Positions 15,327 through 24,684 of a stretch of DNA of 64,000 nucleotides are shown here, piece by piece. Position 1 is the stretch's first letter, and each line of letters opens with the position of its first letter. A program made the position numbers and the translations under genes. The notes below the pieces were generated by a model, which was not told the DNA's origin, did not search any database, and saw only the letters and a list, made by a program, of their open reading frames with translations. Source of the stretch: Nocardioides lacusdianchii (GTDB taxonomy: Bacteria > Actinomycetota > Actinomycetes > Propionibacteriales > Nocardioidaceae); contig NZ_JADHZD010000015.1 of the NCBI RefSeq assembly GCF_020102855.1, positions 20,201-84,200 of the forward strand. Direction: 5' to 3'.

Positions 15327-18300
15327 GCGAGACCCGGTCCGTGGTCGTCCGCCTCTCCATGGAGGCGTCGAACTACATCAGCGAGGCGCAGAAGGCCGGC
15401 AAGGTCGGCGAGGACGCGATGCGCCGCGTCGAGCGGTCCACGGTCAGCGCCGACCAAGCCCTCGACCGCATCGGCGGGCAGGCCGGCCGCGCGTCCCTCG
15501 CGCTGTCGGTCGGACTCGGCGCGGCGATCACGAAGACCGCGAACTTCGACCAGGCCATGTCGAGCGTCCAGGCCGCGACCCGCGAGACCGAAGCCGGGAT
15601 GAAGTCGCTGCGCGAGGCCGCGCTCGAGGCCGGCGCCGAGACCGCGTTCTCCGCGACTGAGGCCGCAGCTGGCATCGAGAACCTCGCCAAGGCGGGCGTG
15701 TCGACGAAAGACATCCTCGACGGCGGCCTCACCGGCGCCCTCGACCTGGCAGCCGCCGGCGGACTCGAGGTCGCCGACGCAGCCGAGGCCGCGGCCGGTG
15801 CCCTCGCGCAGTTCAAGCTCGACGGCGACCAGGCCACCCACGTGGCCGACCTCCTCGCCGCCGGCGCCGGCAAGGCCCAGGGCGACGTGTCCGACATGGT
15901 GCTCGCGCTGAAGCAGGCCGGCACCGTGTCCGCCCAGACGGGCCTGTCGCTCGAGGAAACCGTCGGCGCGCTGTCCGCGATGGCCGAGCAGTCGCTCCTC
16001 GGGTCGGACGCCGGCACGTCGTTCAAGACGATGCTGGCGGCGCTCACCCCGAACAGCAAGGCCGCCGCCGACGCGATGGACGCCTACAACATCAGCGCGT
16101 TCGACGCCCAGGGCAACTTCGTCGGGATGACCGCGCTCGCCGGGCAGCTCCGCGACGGCCTGTCCGGCCTCACCGACGAGCAGCGCGCGATGGCACTCGA
16201 GACGATCTTCGGTTCCGACGCCGTACGCGCCGCGTCGATCATCTACGACAACGGCGCCGAGGGCATCGCGAACTGGACCTCCCAGGTCAACGACGCCGGG
16301 TTCGCGGCCGAGACCGCCGAGACCAAGCTCGACAACCTGAAGGGCGACCTCGAAGAGCTCGGCGGCGCGTTCGAGACGGCGCTCATCGGGACCGGGTCGG
16401 GGTCACAGGGGTTCCTTCGCGGACTCACTCAAGGGCTGACGTCCGCGATCAACGCCTACAACGAGCTGCCCTCCTCTGCGCAGACCGCGACCAGCGTGAT
16501 CATGGGCGGCGCCGCGCTGATCGGCGGGTCCATCTGGGTCGGGTCGAAGCTGGTCCGCGGGATCGCCGACACCCGCGAGGCCCTCGACTCTCTCGAGGCG
16601 TCGGGCAGCAAGGCCACCGGCGTGATGAAGGGCCTCGCCGCCGCCGGCGCCGGTCTTGCCGTGCTGCTTGTCGCTGCTGAGGGCATCAAGGCCATCCAGC
16701 GTGCCACCGACGAGGCTCTGCCTGGCGTGGAGACCCTCGAGGGTCGGCTGATCGACATGGCCAACCTCCCCGACGGCTTCTCTGGGCGGATCGGTGAGGA
16801 GTTCGACTCCATCGGCGACAGCATCGACCGCATCGCCGACCCGGGCCGTGCCGACGAGATCTCCGACACCTTGCAGACCCCCTTCGAGGGCCTGTTCGGT
16901 GAGGCTTCCAGCCTCCGCGCAGCGAAGGCTGAGATCGACTCCCTCGACGAGGCGCTGGCCGGGCTGGTGTCGTCGGGCAACGCCGACCTCGCCGGTGACG
17001 CGCTCGCCACGATCGCCGAGCAGTACGACCTCACCGAGGGCCAGGTGAAGAGCCTGACGTCGCTCCTCCCCGGCTACAACGACGCCCTCGCGGCGCAGGC
17101 CAACGACGCCGAGCTGGCCGCGCAGGCAGACGCCGAGCTCGCGGCCGCCACCGAGGGCGTCGGCTCCGCCATGGCTGGCGCTGAGCCCCTCACGAAGGGG
17201 CAGGCTGACGCGCTGAAGGAGGCCCGCAAGGCCGCCAACGACACCGCCCGGGAGTTCTTCAACCTCGGCGACGGGCTCGACGACTCGACGGTCTCCCTCA
17301 ACGAGTGGATCGCCCAGATGGCCAGCCAGGCCGACGCGCTCCGCAACTTCCGCCTCAACGCCGAGAAGGCCGCCGACAAGGGGCTCCGTAAGGGCCTCAT
17401 CGCCGCGCTCGAGGACGCCGGCCCGGCTGGTGCGCTGCGGATGCGGCAGCTCGCGAACGCCACGGAGACCGAGATCCGCAAGGCCAACCGTGCCTGGCAG
17501 CGCGGGCAGGACGAGATCAACAAGTACGTCGACGCCACGACGAAGGTCCCGCGCGAGGTCTCCACCACTGTGAAGGTGAACAAGGAGGCGGCCGCGCAGG
17601 CGATCACCTCGATCAACGCCCAGCTCGCGGCGATCGACCGCAACATCGTCGTCAACGTCAGCGTGCGCCGCGGTGGCGGCGGCGAGCTGCCCTACCTGTC
17701 CGGCGCCCCCGGCGCGACGAGGAAGGCTGGCGGCGGGCTGCTCCGCGGCCCGGGCACGGGCACGTCGGACGACATCCCGATCCTGGCGTCCAACGGCGAG
17801 TACGTCGTGAAGGCCGCCGCGGTGCAGAAGTACGGCGTCCACATGTTCGACGGCTACAACGCCATGCGGTACGCGACCGGCGGGCAGGTGGAGAGGAAGC
17901 GGTCGCGGACCGCGTTCTCGGTGGTCGACAACTCCGACTCCCTGCAGGCGGCGATCGACCGCCTCACCGGTGTCGCGGAGAACCAGACCGCCGCCGTCGA
18001 CGCCCAGCGCGCGGCCCTCGAGGATGCGACCGAGGCCACCGACATGTGGGCCTCGAAGATGGCCGACGCCGGCCGCAACACCCTCTCCAACTTCGGGCTC
18101 GACCTCTTCAGCAGCTCCTCCAACCCCTGGGCCGAGGGCGCCGGCGGTGGGGCGCTGTCCAACCTCACCAACGCCAACGCCGGGCTGACCGAGCGGATCG
18201 ACCTGCAGGCCCAGCTCGGAGACCTGGGGCTGACCGGGGACGCGCTGTCGCAGCTCCTCACCGGCACGAACGAGGACATCGCCGGGATGATCCAGCGCGG

Positions 18301-18649
18301 CGAGATCGGCCAGTACGCCGCCCTCTACAGCCAGTACCAGTCGCTGAGCTCCACCGCTGCCGGCGGGGCCGGGCAGCTGGCGTTCGGGTCGGAGTACGCC
18401 CAGGCGCAGGCCGTGCAGCAGCAGGAGTTCGTCGAGCTGCAGGCGCAGACGGCTTCCCTCAAGGCCCTCGAGGCGCAGATCGGCAGCCTCGCGGCCGCGC
18501 AGGAGCGCACCGCGTCGCAGGTGGAGGAGCTGAACGAGGAAGGCCCGGCCCGCACGGGTGTCGCGGCTGGCCGCGAGGCGGCCCTCGCTGTGCGCGGGTG
18601 GGGCAACGAGGCAGCACGACGCACCCGAGGCGAATGGAGCACCCAGTGA
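15323..18649 (+). CDS. Tail tape measure protein
   Basis: A 1108-residue protein that sets tail length and later leaves the tail during DNA injection. Residues 60-380 match the phage tail minor/tape-measure domain (MSSVQAATRETEAGMKSLREAA; SLEETVGALSAMAEQSLLGSDAGTSFKTML in part). Hydrophobic segments near 390-410 and 440-455 are the usual membrane-active part. The rest is Ala-rich helix. GTG 15323 overlaps the chaperone stop. At about 1.5 angstrom per residue this predicts a tail near 160 nm, an inference. Confidence 0.95.
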   Translation: MSETRSVVVRLSMEASNYISEAQKAGKVGEDAMRRVERSTVSADQALDRIGGQAGRASLALSVGLGAAITKTANFDQAMSSVQAATRETEAGMKSLREAALEAGAETAFSATEAAAGIENLAKAGVSTKDILDGGLTGALDLAAAGGLEVADAAEAAAGALAQFKLDGDQATHVADLLAAGAGKAQGDVSDMVLALKQAGTVSAQTGLSLEETVGALSAMAEQSLLGSDAGTSFKTMLAALTPNSKAAADAMDAYNISAFDAQGNFVGMTALAGQLRDGLSGLTDEQRAMALETIFGSDAVRAASIIYDNGAEGIANWTSQVNDAGFAAETAETKLDNLKGDLEELGGAFETALIGTGSGSQGFLRGLTQGLTSAINAYNELPSSAQTATSVIMGGAALIGGSIWVGSKLVRGIADTREALDSLEASGSKATGVMKGLAAAGAGLAVLLVAAEGIKAIQRATDEALPGVETLEGRLIDMANLPDGFSGRIGEEFDSIGDSIDRIADPGRADEISDTLQTPFEGLFGEASSLRAAKAEIDSLDEALAGLVSSGNADLAGDALATIAEQYDLTEGQVKSLTSLLPGYNDALAAQANDAELAAQADAELAAATEGVGSAMAGAEPLTKGQADALKEARKAANDTAREFFNLGDGLDDSTVSLNEWIAQMASQADALRNFRLNAEKAADKGLRKGLIAALEDAGPAGALRMRQLANATETEIRKANRAWQRGQDEINKYVDATTKVPREVSTTVKVNKEAAAQAITSINAQLAAIDRNIVVNVSVRRGGGGELPYLSGAPGATRKAGGGLLRGPGTGTSDDIPILASNGEYVVKAAAVQKYGVHMFDGYNAMRYATGGQVERKRSRTAFSVVDNSDSLQAAIDRLTGVAENQTAAVDAQRAALEDATEATDMWASKMADAGRNTLSNFGLDLFSSSSNPWAEGAGGGALSNLTNANAGLTERIDLQAQLGDLGLTGDALSQLLTGTNEDIAGMIQRGEIGQYAALYSQYQSLSSTAAGGAGQLAFGSEYAQAQAVQQQEFVELQAQTASLKALEAQIGSLAAAQERTASQVEELNEEGPARTGVAAGREAALAVRGWGNEAARRTRGEWSTQ

Positions 18650-20400
18650 CTGCCGCGACCGAACTCGTTGTCCGCTGGTCGGGCGGCTCGATCAACCTGA
18701 CCGGCTGGAACGACGGTCCCTTCGGGGAGTACCACGTCAAGACGTTCACCAACGGCACCAGCTGGGGCAACATCGAAGCGGTCCGCCGGACGCTGCGCAC
18801 CGCGATGCTCGACGGCGCCAGGTCGACGAAGGACCGCGACAGCAACCGCAGCATCCCACTGAAGCTGAAGGTGTCTGCCCCGTCCCACTCGGCCCTCGTC
18901 GGTGGCGAGCAGGAGCTCGACCTCATCGACGGCCGCCGCTGCGAGCTGGTGTGGACTCCCCCGGCCAAGCTGGGGGTCGCGCCCACGGTGTTCGTCATCG
19001 ACTTCGCCGACCTGCACCACGACACCAGCACGAAGGACTGGGACCTGGGCTACGAGCTCGGCGAGCTGCGCTACGGCCTCACCTTGTCGGCGCTGCCCCA
19101 TGCGTACGCGGACTCGTGGATCACGATGCCGGCCCTGGTTCAGGGCGCGTCGGTGCCGGTCACCGTCGACGACTGCTCCTCGGCGACGGGCTGGACCGCG
19201 ACGGGCGCGACGCTGTCCACGTCGGCCGGGAAGCTCGTCGTGACGCCCGAGGCTGGCAGCACGACGATGACCGCGACCCGCTCGGGCTCGGTCGATCTCA
19301 CGACCGACCGCTACCTCACCGCCTGGGGCAACCGCCCCGACAAGGTCGAGGTCGCCAACGGCAGCACCTGGCGCACTCTCGCGCTGAGGGGCATGGACGG
19401 CAACTACCACGTCTACGACGGCACTCCGCTGGCTGACCCGACTGTGGATGCCTTGCGGTTCACGTGGGCGGCTGGCAGCCCGGAGGGCGTCGCCGGTGCG
19501 CTCACCGCAATGGCGTTCGTCGACATCCGCAAGCAGTCCGGTCCCAGGTCGACCGAGGCCCGGCAGCAGACCCGCGCGGTGGAGGTCCCGGGCTCCCGGC
19601 GTACGCCCGCGTCACTGCTGGTGCAGTCCGCCACCACTCCGCTCGGGATCGCCCTCATCTACGGCGGCCCGCAGTACAACCCCGCGATCTCCCGCGGCGC
19701 GACCCACACCCGCGCGACCACCTCGTCCAACCTCTCCGGCAGTCAGAGCACCCTCACCTCCGGCAGCGCCATCGCGTTCGAGGTACCCGCCACCGACTTC
19801 TACACCGGCAGCCACTCCATGTTCGTCTGCGCCCGCCCCGTCGCCGGCGGCGTCACCACCACCGGCACCCTCACCGCGACCATCCAGCTCCGCGGTGCCA
19901 CCGGTGGGATCATCCTCGAGACGGTCCGCACCCAGACCCTCACGTGGGCCGCAGGCGAGGTGAAGCTCGACCTCCTGGGCGCCGTCGACCTCCCGGGCGC
20001 GGCTCTGCCTCCCGGGTCGCTCACATACGTGCGCGTCGAGCTCGGGTGGGTCAAGGACGCTGCTGCACCCGACGAGCGGAACCTGTTCATTGACGAGGTC
20101 CTCTTCTTCAACCGCACCCTCGGCCGGCTCGTCATCGCCAACGCCGGCCTCAACCGCAAGATCTGGGTCGACGCAGCCAACCTCGACGTCGACCACGACG
20201 TCGTCTACGCCGGCTCCGGCCCAAAGTACGACGCCGCGCCGATGAGCCTCGAGACCGAACTCCCCGCCTGGGCCGGCGCGCTGTCGATGAACCCGGGCAC
20301 GACGCACCTGTACGTCGGCACCACCGGCGCGCTCGACACCACCGTCGAAGCCACCTTCCGCCCCGCCGGGAACACGCACATGCCCGTCCTGGTGGTGTGA
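18646..20400 (+). CDS. Minor tail protein (distal tail-like)
   Basis: A 584-residue beta-rich protein following the tape measure with a GTGA overlap. The N-terminal 190 residues resemble distal tail (Dit-like) proteins of actinophages (VVRWSGGSINLTGW; PLKLKVSAPSHSALVGGEQELDLIDGRR in part). The remainder looks like carbohydrate-binding-type beta sandwiches (DDCSSATGWTATGATLS; FIDEVLFFNRTLGRLV). It probably forms the tail tip hub or its periphery. Confidence 0.75.
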   Translation: MTAATELVVRWSGGSINLTGWNDGPFGEYHVKTFTNGTSWGNIEAVRRTLRTAMLDGARSTKDRDSNRSIPLKLKVSAPSHSALVGGEQELDLIDGRRCELVWTPPAKLGVAPTVFVIDFADLHHDTSTKDWDLGYELGELRYGLTLSALPHAYADSWITMPALVQGASVPVTVDDCSSATGWTATGATLSTSAGKLVVTPEAGSTTMTATRSGSVDLTTDRYLTAWGNRPDKVEVANGSTWRTLALRGMDGNYHVYDGTPLADPTVDALRFTWAAGSPEGVAGALTAMAFVDIRKQSGPRSTEARQQTRAVEVPGSRRTPASLLVQSATTPLGIALIYGGPQYNPAISRGATHTRATTSSNLSGSQSTLTSGSAIAFEVPATDFYTGSHSMFVCARPVAGGVTTTGTLTATIQLRGATGGIILETVRTQTLTWAAGEVKLDLLGAVDLPGAALPPGSLTYVRVELGWVKDAAAPDERNLFIDEVLFFNRTLGRLVIANAGLNRKIWVDAANLDVDHDVVYAGSGPKYDAAPMSLETELPAWAGALSMNPGTTHLYVGTTGALDTTVEATFRPAGNTHMPVLVV

Positions 20401-20401
20401 G

Positions 20402-21451
20402 GTGGAACAGCCCGACCTCCTGATCGACGGCCGCCGCGTGTCGCTGATGATGCCGTGGGGGGACCTCGAGCTGGTGAAATGCTGGCCGGGTGGCACGGAG
20501 TCGATCACCTTCGACATCTCGCGAGGCCACGCTCTCTTCCGGCCCGGCGCGCTGGTGACGCTCGACTACGGCGGCATCAGGATCGCCGCGGGCCGGCTAA
20601 ACCGTCCGACGCGCGGCGAGCTGCTGCAGGCAGTCGGGCTGTGGCGGCTCGGTGAGGAATTCACTGCCCTCGACGGTTCGTTGGCCCCTGCGACGTCAGT
20701 TCACGCGGCCGTGGATGGTCCGATCGGGCGAGGGATGCCGTGGCGTCGCGGCCCCGATGGCACTGGATCGATCTACGACCTGTCGCCGGAGCCGCTCGTG
20801 CGTGGGATGCCGAACCTCGACCCGGACCGGACCCACTCGGTGTCGGAGTTCATGGACGCCTCCGCCAAGGAGCGCGGCCACCTGTGGGGAGTGGACCCCT
20901 ACCGCTTCGCGTTCATGCAGGACTGGGCAGCGCCGACGATGCACTTGCTTCCCGACGTCGACGGCCTCGGCCGCAACGCCGACGGCTACGCCTCCTGCCT
21001 CATCGCGCGCTACAACTCCGTCACGACTGGCCTCTACGAGCCCGCGGTCTACGAGGACGTCGAGGCCACGAAGCGGTGGGGCTACCGCGAGCGCACGCTG
21101 ACCGTCCTTCTCGCCGAAGGTCAGCCGATCACCGAGGAAGCCGCCCTCGGCATCCTCGCCGGGATCCTGTCCCAGGGCCGGGCGGGCATGGGCTGGGAGC
21201 GCCCCGTCGAGGTGCAGTACGGCGACGTCGTGAACGTCCGCCAGGAGCCCGTCGACCTGTGGGACCTCGGGCAGCCCGCGCAGACCATCACCGCCCACGG
21301 GCTGGCCGAGGACGTCGCCGACCTCGACGGCGGCACCACGGCGCTGATCCGTGTCGCCAGGACCCGGCACCGGGACTCCACGGTCCTGATCGAGCCGGCC
21401 GGGCTGTCCTCCCCGATGGAGGACGCACTGGCCGCAGCCGGTGTGGCGTGA
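20402..21451 (+). CDS. Minor tail protein
   Basis: A 349-residue protein from GTG 20402, one base after the previous stop. It begins with short beta strands (DLLIDGRRVSLMMPWGDLELVKCW) typical of actinophage tail-tip proteins downstream of the Dit gene, and continues with segments such as YGDVVNVRQEPVDLWDLGQ. It probably forms the tail hub or baseplate. No enzymatic motif is seen. Confidence 0.7.
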   Translation: MEQPDLLIDGRRVSLMMPWGDLELVKCWPGGTESITFDISRGHALFRPGALVTLDYGGIRIAAGRLNRPTRGELLQAVGLWRLGEEFTALDGSLAPATSVHAAVDGPIGRGMPWRRGPDGTGSIYDLSPEPLVRGMPNLDPDRTHSVSEFMDASAKERGHLWGVDPYRFAFMQDWAAPTMHLLPDVDGLGRNADGYASCLIARYNSVTTGLYEPAVYEDVEATKRWGYRERTLTVLLAEGQPITEEAALGILAGILSQGRAGMGWERPVEVQYGDVVNVRQEPVDLWDLGQPAQTITAHGLAEDVADLDGGTTALIRVARTRHRDSTVLIEPAGLSSPMEDALAAAGVA

Positions 21452-21494
21452 CTCCCCAACCGCGCGAACGGCATGACCTCGGAGGGAGCCATGC

Positions 21495-21680
21495 GTGCCC
21501 ACGACGAACAACGGCGGACTCCCCCTCTGGGCGCGACTGACGATCCTCGGAGCGCTCCTGCTGCTCCTGATCTTCAACGTCGCGACCAAGGGGGACTCGG
21601 CCCTCTCGCTGCTCATCGGCGGCGGCCTCTTCGCCGCCATCGGCATCGACCAGAACGCCCGCAACCGAGGAGGGACATGA
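21495..21680 (+). CDS. Small two-pass membrane protein
   Basis: A 61-residue protein from GTG 21495 with GGAGGG upstream. It has two hydrophobic segments (LTILGALLLLLIFNVA; ALSLLIGGGLFAAIGI) and a basic C terminus. In size and shape it resembles small phage membrane proteins near the tail/lysis boundary. A second holin candidate cannot be excluded. Confidence 0.6.
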   Translation: MPTTNNGGLPLWARLTILGALLLLLIFNVATKGDSALSLLIGGGLFAAIGIDQNARNRGGT

Positions 21681-21681
21681 C

Positions 21682-21996
21682 GTGCCCGTGACCGAGTTCT
21701 ACGAGACCTGCCGCGAGATCGTGCGATTCGTCGCGCCGGTCGCGTTCCTGTGGCTCGTCTACCGCAGCGTCCGCGCATGGCCGGCCGACTGGGCCAAGCC
21801 CGACCACGTGTGGCACTACCGGCTGCTGCTCATCATCGGCTCCGGCTTCCTCGCCGGCGCGACGTGGGGCGCCTTCTGGTACACGCGGGTCGACGCACCC
21901 GCGACCGGCGTCTCGGTCCTCACACTCACCCTGTCGCTGCTGACGTTGGCGCTGTGCGCCTGGTGGCCCAAGCCCCGCTCGATGCGGAAGGACTGA
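21682..21996 (+). CDS. Three-pass membrane protein
   Basis: A 104-residue protein from GTG 21682 with GGAGGG 10 bases upstream. It shows three hydrophobic stretches: [33 protein letters not shown] and [18 protein letters not shown]. No family is recognised. It lies between a two-pass protein and a membrane-anchored collagen-like protein, so these three may act together at the envelope. Confidence 0.6.
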   Translation: MPVTEFYETCREIVRFVAPVAFLWLVYRSVRAWPADWAKPDHVWHYRLLLIIGSGFLAGATWGAFWYTRVDAPATGVSVLTLTLSLLTLALCAWWPKPRSMRKD

Positions 21997-21998
21997 CC

Positions 21999-22769
21999 AT
22001 GCCCCGACCCACACCCCGCTGGTGGATCTTCGTCTCGATCGCCGGCCTCGCGATCGTCGCGATCGCGTTCTACTTCCTGACCCGCGACGCCAACCAGAAG
22101 GCCGACAACCGCGGCGCCGTGGTGGTGACGTTCGCCGAGCAGGCGCAGGAGGCGTGCGCGGACCCTGTCCAGCGCGCCGACCTCGCGGAGACCGGCTTCT
22201 CCTGCGCGGCACTCGAGGAAGCCGCTGAGCGCGTCGAGTCCGACGACCAGGCCGTCCTGATCCCGGGACCCCGCGGCGAGCGCGGCCCTGTCGGACCTCC
22301 CGGCCTCGACGGCTCCGACGGCCGCGACGGGCAGCCCGGAGCCACCGGCCCGCGCGGCGCCACCGGCCCCGCCGGCAAGGCGGGCGAGCCCGGCCTCCCC
22401 GGCCCCACCGGGCCTGTCGGTCCCGGAGGCCCCGCCGGAGCAGACGGCCAGGACGGCGCGCGTGGAGAGATCGGCCCGACTGGACCCACCGGAGCGAGGG
22501 GCGACACCGGAGACACCGGCCCCGCCGGCGAGCCCGGGCCCCGCGGCGAGCCAGGTCCGCAAGGACCTACTGGTGAGCCCGGAGCCGTTGGCCCGAAGGG
22601 TGACCCCGGTGCGCCCGGTGCGCCCGGTGCGCCCGGTGCGCCCGGTGCTCCTGGCCGCGGCATCGAGACCATCGCTTGCGAGTCCGTCACCCCGTTCACG
22701 CTGACCGTCACCTACGACGACGGCACCACCGCCACCTACGAGTGCGGGCGCGGCGTCCTGCCCGAGTGA
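21999..22769 (+). CDS. Membrane-anchored collagen-like protein
   Basis: A 256-residue protein. Residues 9-27 form a single membrane helix or uncleaved signal anchor ([19 protein letters not shown]). Residues 89-228 are about 45 collagen G-X-Y triplets, rich in Pro and charged residues, which should form a trimeric triple helix. A small C-terminal domain with two Cys (IACESV; TYECGRG) could nucleate trimerisation. Collagen-like stretches are common in phage fibres, but a membrane anchor is not. ATG 21999 follows the preceding stop by two bases. Confidence 0.75.
   Translation: MPRPTPRWWIFVSIAGLAIVAIAFYFLTRDANQKADNRGAVVVTFAEQAQEACADPVQRADLAETGFSCAALEEAAERVESDDQAVLIPGPRGERGPVGPPGLDGSDGRDGQPGATGPRGATGPAGKAGEPGLPGPTGPVGPGGPAGADGQDGARGEIGPTGPTGARGDTGDTGPAGEPGPRGEPGPQGPTGEPGAVGPKGDPGAPGAPGAPGAPGAPGRGIETIACESVTPFTLTVTYDDGTTATYECGRGVLPE
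22611..22646 (+). repeat. Perfect 9-bp tandem repeat in collagen gene
   Basis: GCGCCCGGT is repeated four times without change, encoding four identical Gly-Ala-Pro triplets, followed by a degenerate fifth copy. The rest of the collagen region uses varied codons, so this block is a recent slippage expansion able to change fibre length in steps of three residues. Confidence 0.85.
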
Positions 22770-22903
22770 CCCGGCTGCGCGTCCACCTCGCCCACCTCAT
22801 CGCCCGGACCTCTCAGGTCTTCCAGCCGCTCTGCCCGGGCGGCTGTCGGCAACCCCTCGGCCACTGCACCTGCAGGTGGCTCCCACCTCTCCCCGAGGAG
22901 TGA
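22766..22903 (+). CDS. Small cysteine-containing protein
   Basis: A 45-residue frame from GTG 22766 in a GTGA overlap with the collagen-like gene. The C-terminal half holds CPGGC and CTC, four cysteines within 15 residues (a possible zinc knuckle). No family recognised. The overlap and the ribosome binding site of the next gene at its end support expression. Confidence 0.45.
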   Translation: MTRLRVHLAHLIARTSQVFQPLCPGGCRQPLGHCTCRWLPPLPEE

Positions 22904-22906
22904 CCC

Positions 22907-23485
22907 ATGTCCCTGCCCTACGCCGTCCCCGTCCGAGGCAAGCCCGGCTGCCCCTGCGACGCTGAGTGGATCCCCGCCCTCGAGGAAGAGCTCCTCGAGC
23001 AGGGCATCATCACGAAGCCGCTCACGATCGCGCAGCTCATCGGCATGGCCAGCGCGTCCGCCCTGGTGCACAGCCGCGGCGGTGCCGGCGACATCTGGGA
23101 GACCGACGAGCGGATCTCCTACGTCGCCCGGCAGATGGGCGCCGTGTCCTGGCCGCGCGTCACCGGCTCCTTCGCGAACAACCGACACACCCACTGGGTG
23201 CTCATCGGGTGCCCCCACCTCCACCAGCAGGGACGCAACCAGATCACCGAGGCATACGCCGGCGGCGACGGCCTCCTCGGTGACGTGCCGGACGACTCCG
23301 CGCTCCACGCCGCGCTGTGGCCCAAGCGCACCTGGCGCCAGGGCATCGCCTGGCACCGCGAGCAGCAGCTGCGCCGGCGCCGGATCGTAAAGCTCGAGGT
23401 CGCCCGGGCCAGGCGCGCGAAGTGGCGTCGCTGGACGAAGCGCGCGACGACCAACATCGATCGACTCAAGGCGCTGACGAAGTGA
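22907..23485 (+). CDS. Putative lysis-associated peptidase-like protein
   Basis: A 192-residue protein from ATG 22907 (GAGGAG upstream). The core HSRGGAGDIWETD followed about 45 residues later by HTHWVLIGCPHL and AYAGGDGLLG resembles a family of actinophage proteins with metallopeptidase-like Asp and His positions, seen near lysis genes. The last 45 residues are a very basic tail (RRRRIVKLEVARARRAKWRR), suited to binding cell wall or nucleic acid. It is the best endolysin candidate in the window, but no classical amidase or muramidase is visible, so the role is uncertain. Confidence 0.45.
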   Translation: MSLPYAVPVRGKPGCPCDAEWIPALEEELLEQGIITKPLTIAQLIGMASASALVHSRGGAGDIWETDERISYVARQMGAVSWPRVTGSFANNRHTHWVLIGCPHLHQQGRNQITEAYAGGDGLLGDVPDDSALHAALWPKRTWRQGIAWHREQQLRRRRIVKLEVARARRAKWRRWTKRATTNIDRLKALTK

Positions 23486-24339
23486 CCACCCGGGCGCCAC
23501 GGCGCGCGCTCGGCATCCACTCCTCCGGCCGATTCGACCGCACCGACGCGTCCCTTGCCCGCTCGGTCCGCCGACTCCGCAAGGTCACCCGCGGCCGCCT
23601 GCTCGCCCGCCACCGGGTCTCCTACGTCACCGGCACCGAAGCCTCCGGCCGCGGCTGGAAGGACATGAAGGACATCCTCGGCACCGACCAGGCATGGGAC
23701 TACGCCTGGATCAAGGGCCGCGGCGCCGGGGAGTGCTGGGCCACGTGGCGCACCAGCCACCTCGAGCTCGCCGGCACGCCGTACACGCGCAAGCTCACGA
23801 CCATGACATGGCGCCGGTCCGCTGCCTACGGTGGCGGCGAGGCACCGCCCGTCGAGGCGCTTGTCGTGCCGCTGAAGGTCGTTGGCCGCCCCAACCGGCG
23901 CCACCTCTACGTGGTCGTCCTCCACGCGCCGCTCGACAACACGGACCTGCGCGCCGAGATCTGGCGCGACGTCGCCCGCGGCCTCAGGGTCCTCGCGGCC
24001 GACATCCGCGCCAGCGACCCGCACGCAGAGCTGGTCTTCGAGGCCGACTGGAACAAGAACCACCGCATCCCCTCCGAGCGGGGCGCGATCGCCAAGTACG
24101 TCGCGCGGCCGCTGCGGCTCGTGCAGGGCTGGGACGGCTCGAGCCCCGAGCGGGGTGGCACCCACGGCCGGCAGCTCATCGACGGTGTCGTCACGTCGCG
24201 GCGGGTCCTGGGCTGGTCCACACCCTGGTGCTGGCTCGTCGCCGACGACGACTCCTCCGACCACCGCCCCTACGTCCACACCCTGCGCTGGCCGCTCCTC
24301 CCGAAGCGGATCCGCAACCACCTCACCAAGGAGAACTGA
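23482..24339 (+). CDS. EEP-superfamily nuclease-like protein
   Basis: A 285-residue protein from GTG 23482 (GTGA overlap). Conserved residues of the endonuclease/exonuclease/phosphatase fold are visible: Glu53 (VTGTEAS), His149 (VVVLHAP), Asp189-Asn191 (EADWN) and Ser259-Asp260-His261 (SDHRP). The fold cleaves phosphodiesters with a divalent metal. Being between lysis and tailspike genes, it may degrade host DNA or act at entry; that is inference. The substrate cannot be read from sequence. Confidence 0.7.
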   Translation: MTTRAPRRALGIHSSGRFDRTDASLARSVRRLRKVTRGRLLARHRVSYVTGTEASGRGWKDMKDILGTDQAWDYAWIKGRGAGECWATWRTSHLELAGTPYTRKLTTMTWRRSAAYGGGEAPPVEALVVPLKVVGRPNRRHLYVVVLHAPLDNTDLRAEIWRDVARGLRVLAADIRASDPHAELVFEADWNKNHRIPSERGAIAKYVARPLRLVQGWDGSSPERGGTHGRQLIDGVVTSRRVLGWSTPWCWLVADDDSSDHRPYVHTLRWPLLPKRIRNHLTKEN

Positions 24340-24342
24340 GCC

Positions 24343-24648
24343 ATGACCAGTCGACCCCTCGCCGCGGACGCCCGCAACCGCGCGCTGCGGACCTTCCTCC
24401 AGGGCCTCGCGTTCACCATCGCCGCCGCGGTGGTCGTGTCCCTGCTGTCCGCCGTCACCTCCGCCGCGTCGTGGGGCGAGTTCGGCGGCGTGCTCGTCGG
24501 GTTCGCGTTCTTCCAGTCCATCGCGGTCTCCGCGCTGTCGTGGGTGATGCGCGCCGTGCTCGACCCCGCGTCCAGCATCCCCACGCCGCTGCCGCCCGCC
24601 GACCCGGGTGAGCCCGACGCCAGCGCTGGCGACCAGCACCGCTTCTGA
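24343..24648 (+). CDS. Holin-like membrane protein
   Basis: A 101-residue protein with two hydrophobic segments at about residues 21-40 (GLAFTIAAAVVVSLLSAVTS) and 44-68 (WGEFGGVLVGFAFFQSIAV), then a Pro-rich hydrophilic tail. This is the topology of r1t-like holins, which form lesions in the inner membrane at lysis. An RNALRTFLQG amphipathic N terminus fits actinophage holins. It lies in the lysis part of the cluster. Confidence 0.7.
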   Translation: MTSRPLAADARNRALRTFLQGLAFTIAAAVVVSLLSAVTSAASWGEFGGVLVGFAFFQSIAVSALSWVMRAVLDPASSIPTPLPPADPGEPDASAGDQHRF

Positions 24649-24684
24649 CCTCCACCACCACCACCGCGAGAGGGACCGCCGCCC

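Noticed and set aside
16403..17842. 479-residue minus-strand open frame opposite the tape measure gene
   Set aside because: Antisense shadow of an Ala-rich + strand gene; composition is typical of complementary-frame translation.
22611..22646. CRISPR-like array
   Set aside because: The four 9-bp copies are contiguous with no spacers and encode Gly-Ala-Pro; no cas genes or CRISPR repeats were seen in the window.
22070..22711. Minus-strand Pro-Gly repeat protein opposite the collagen-like gene
   Set aside because: The complement of G-X-Y codons also reads as Pro/Gly repeats; only the + strand has a proper start, anchor and end domains.
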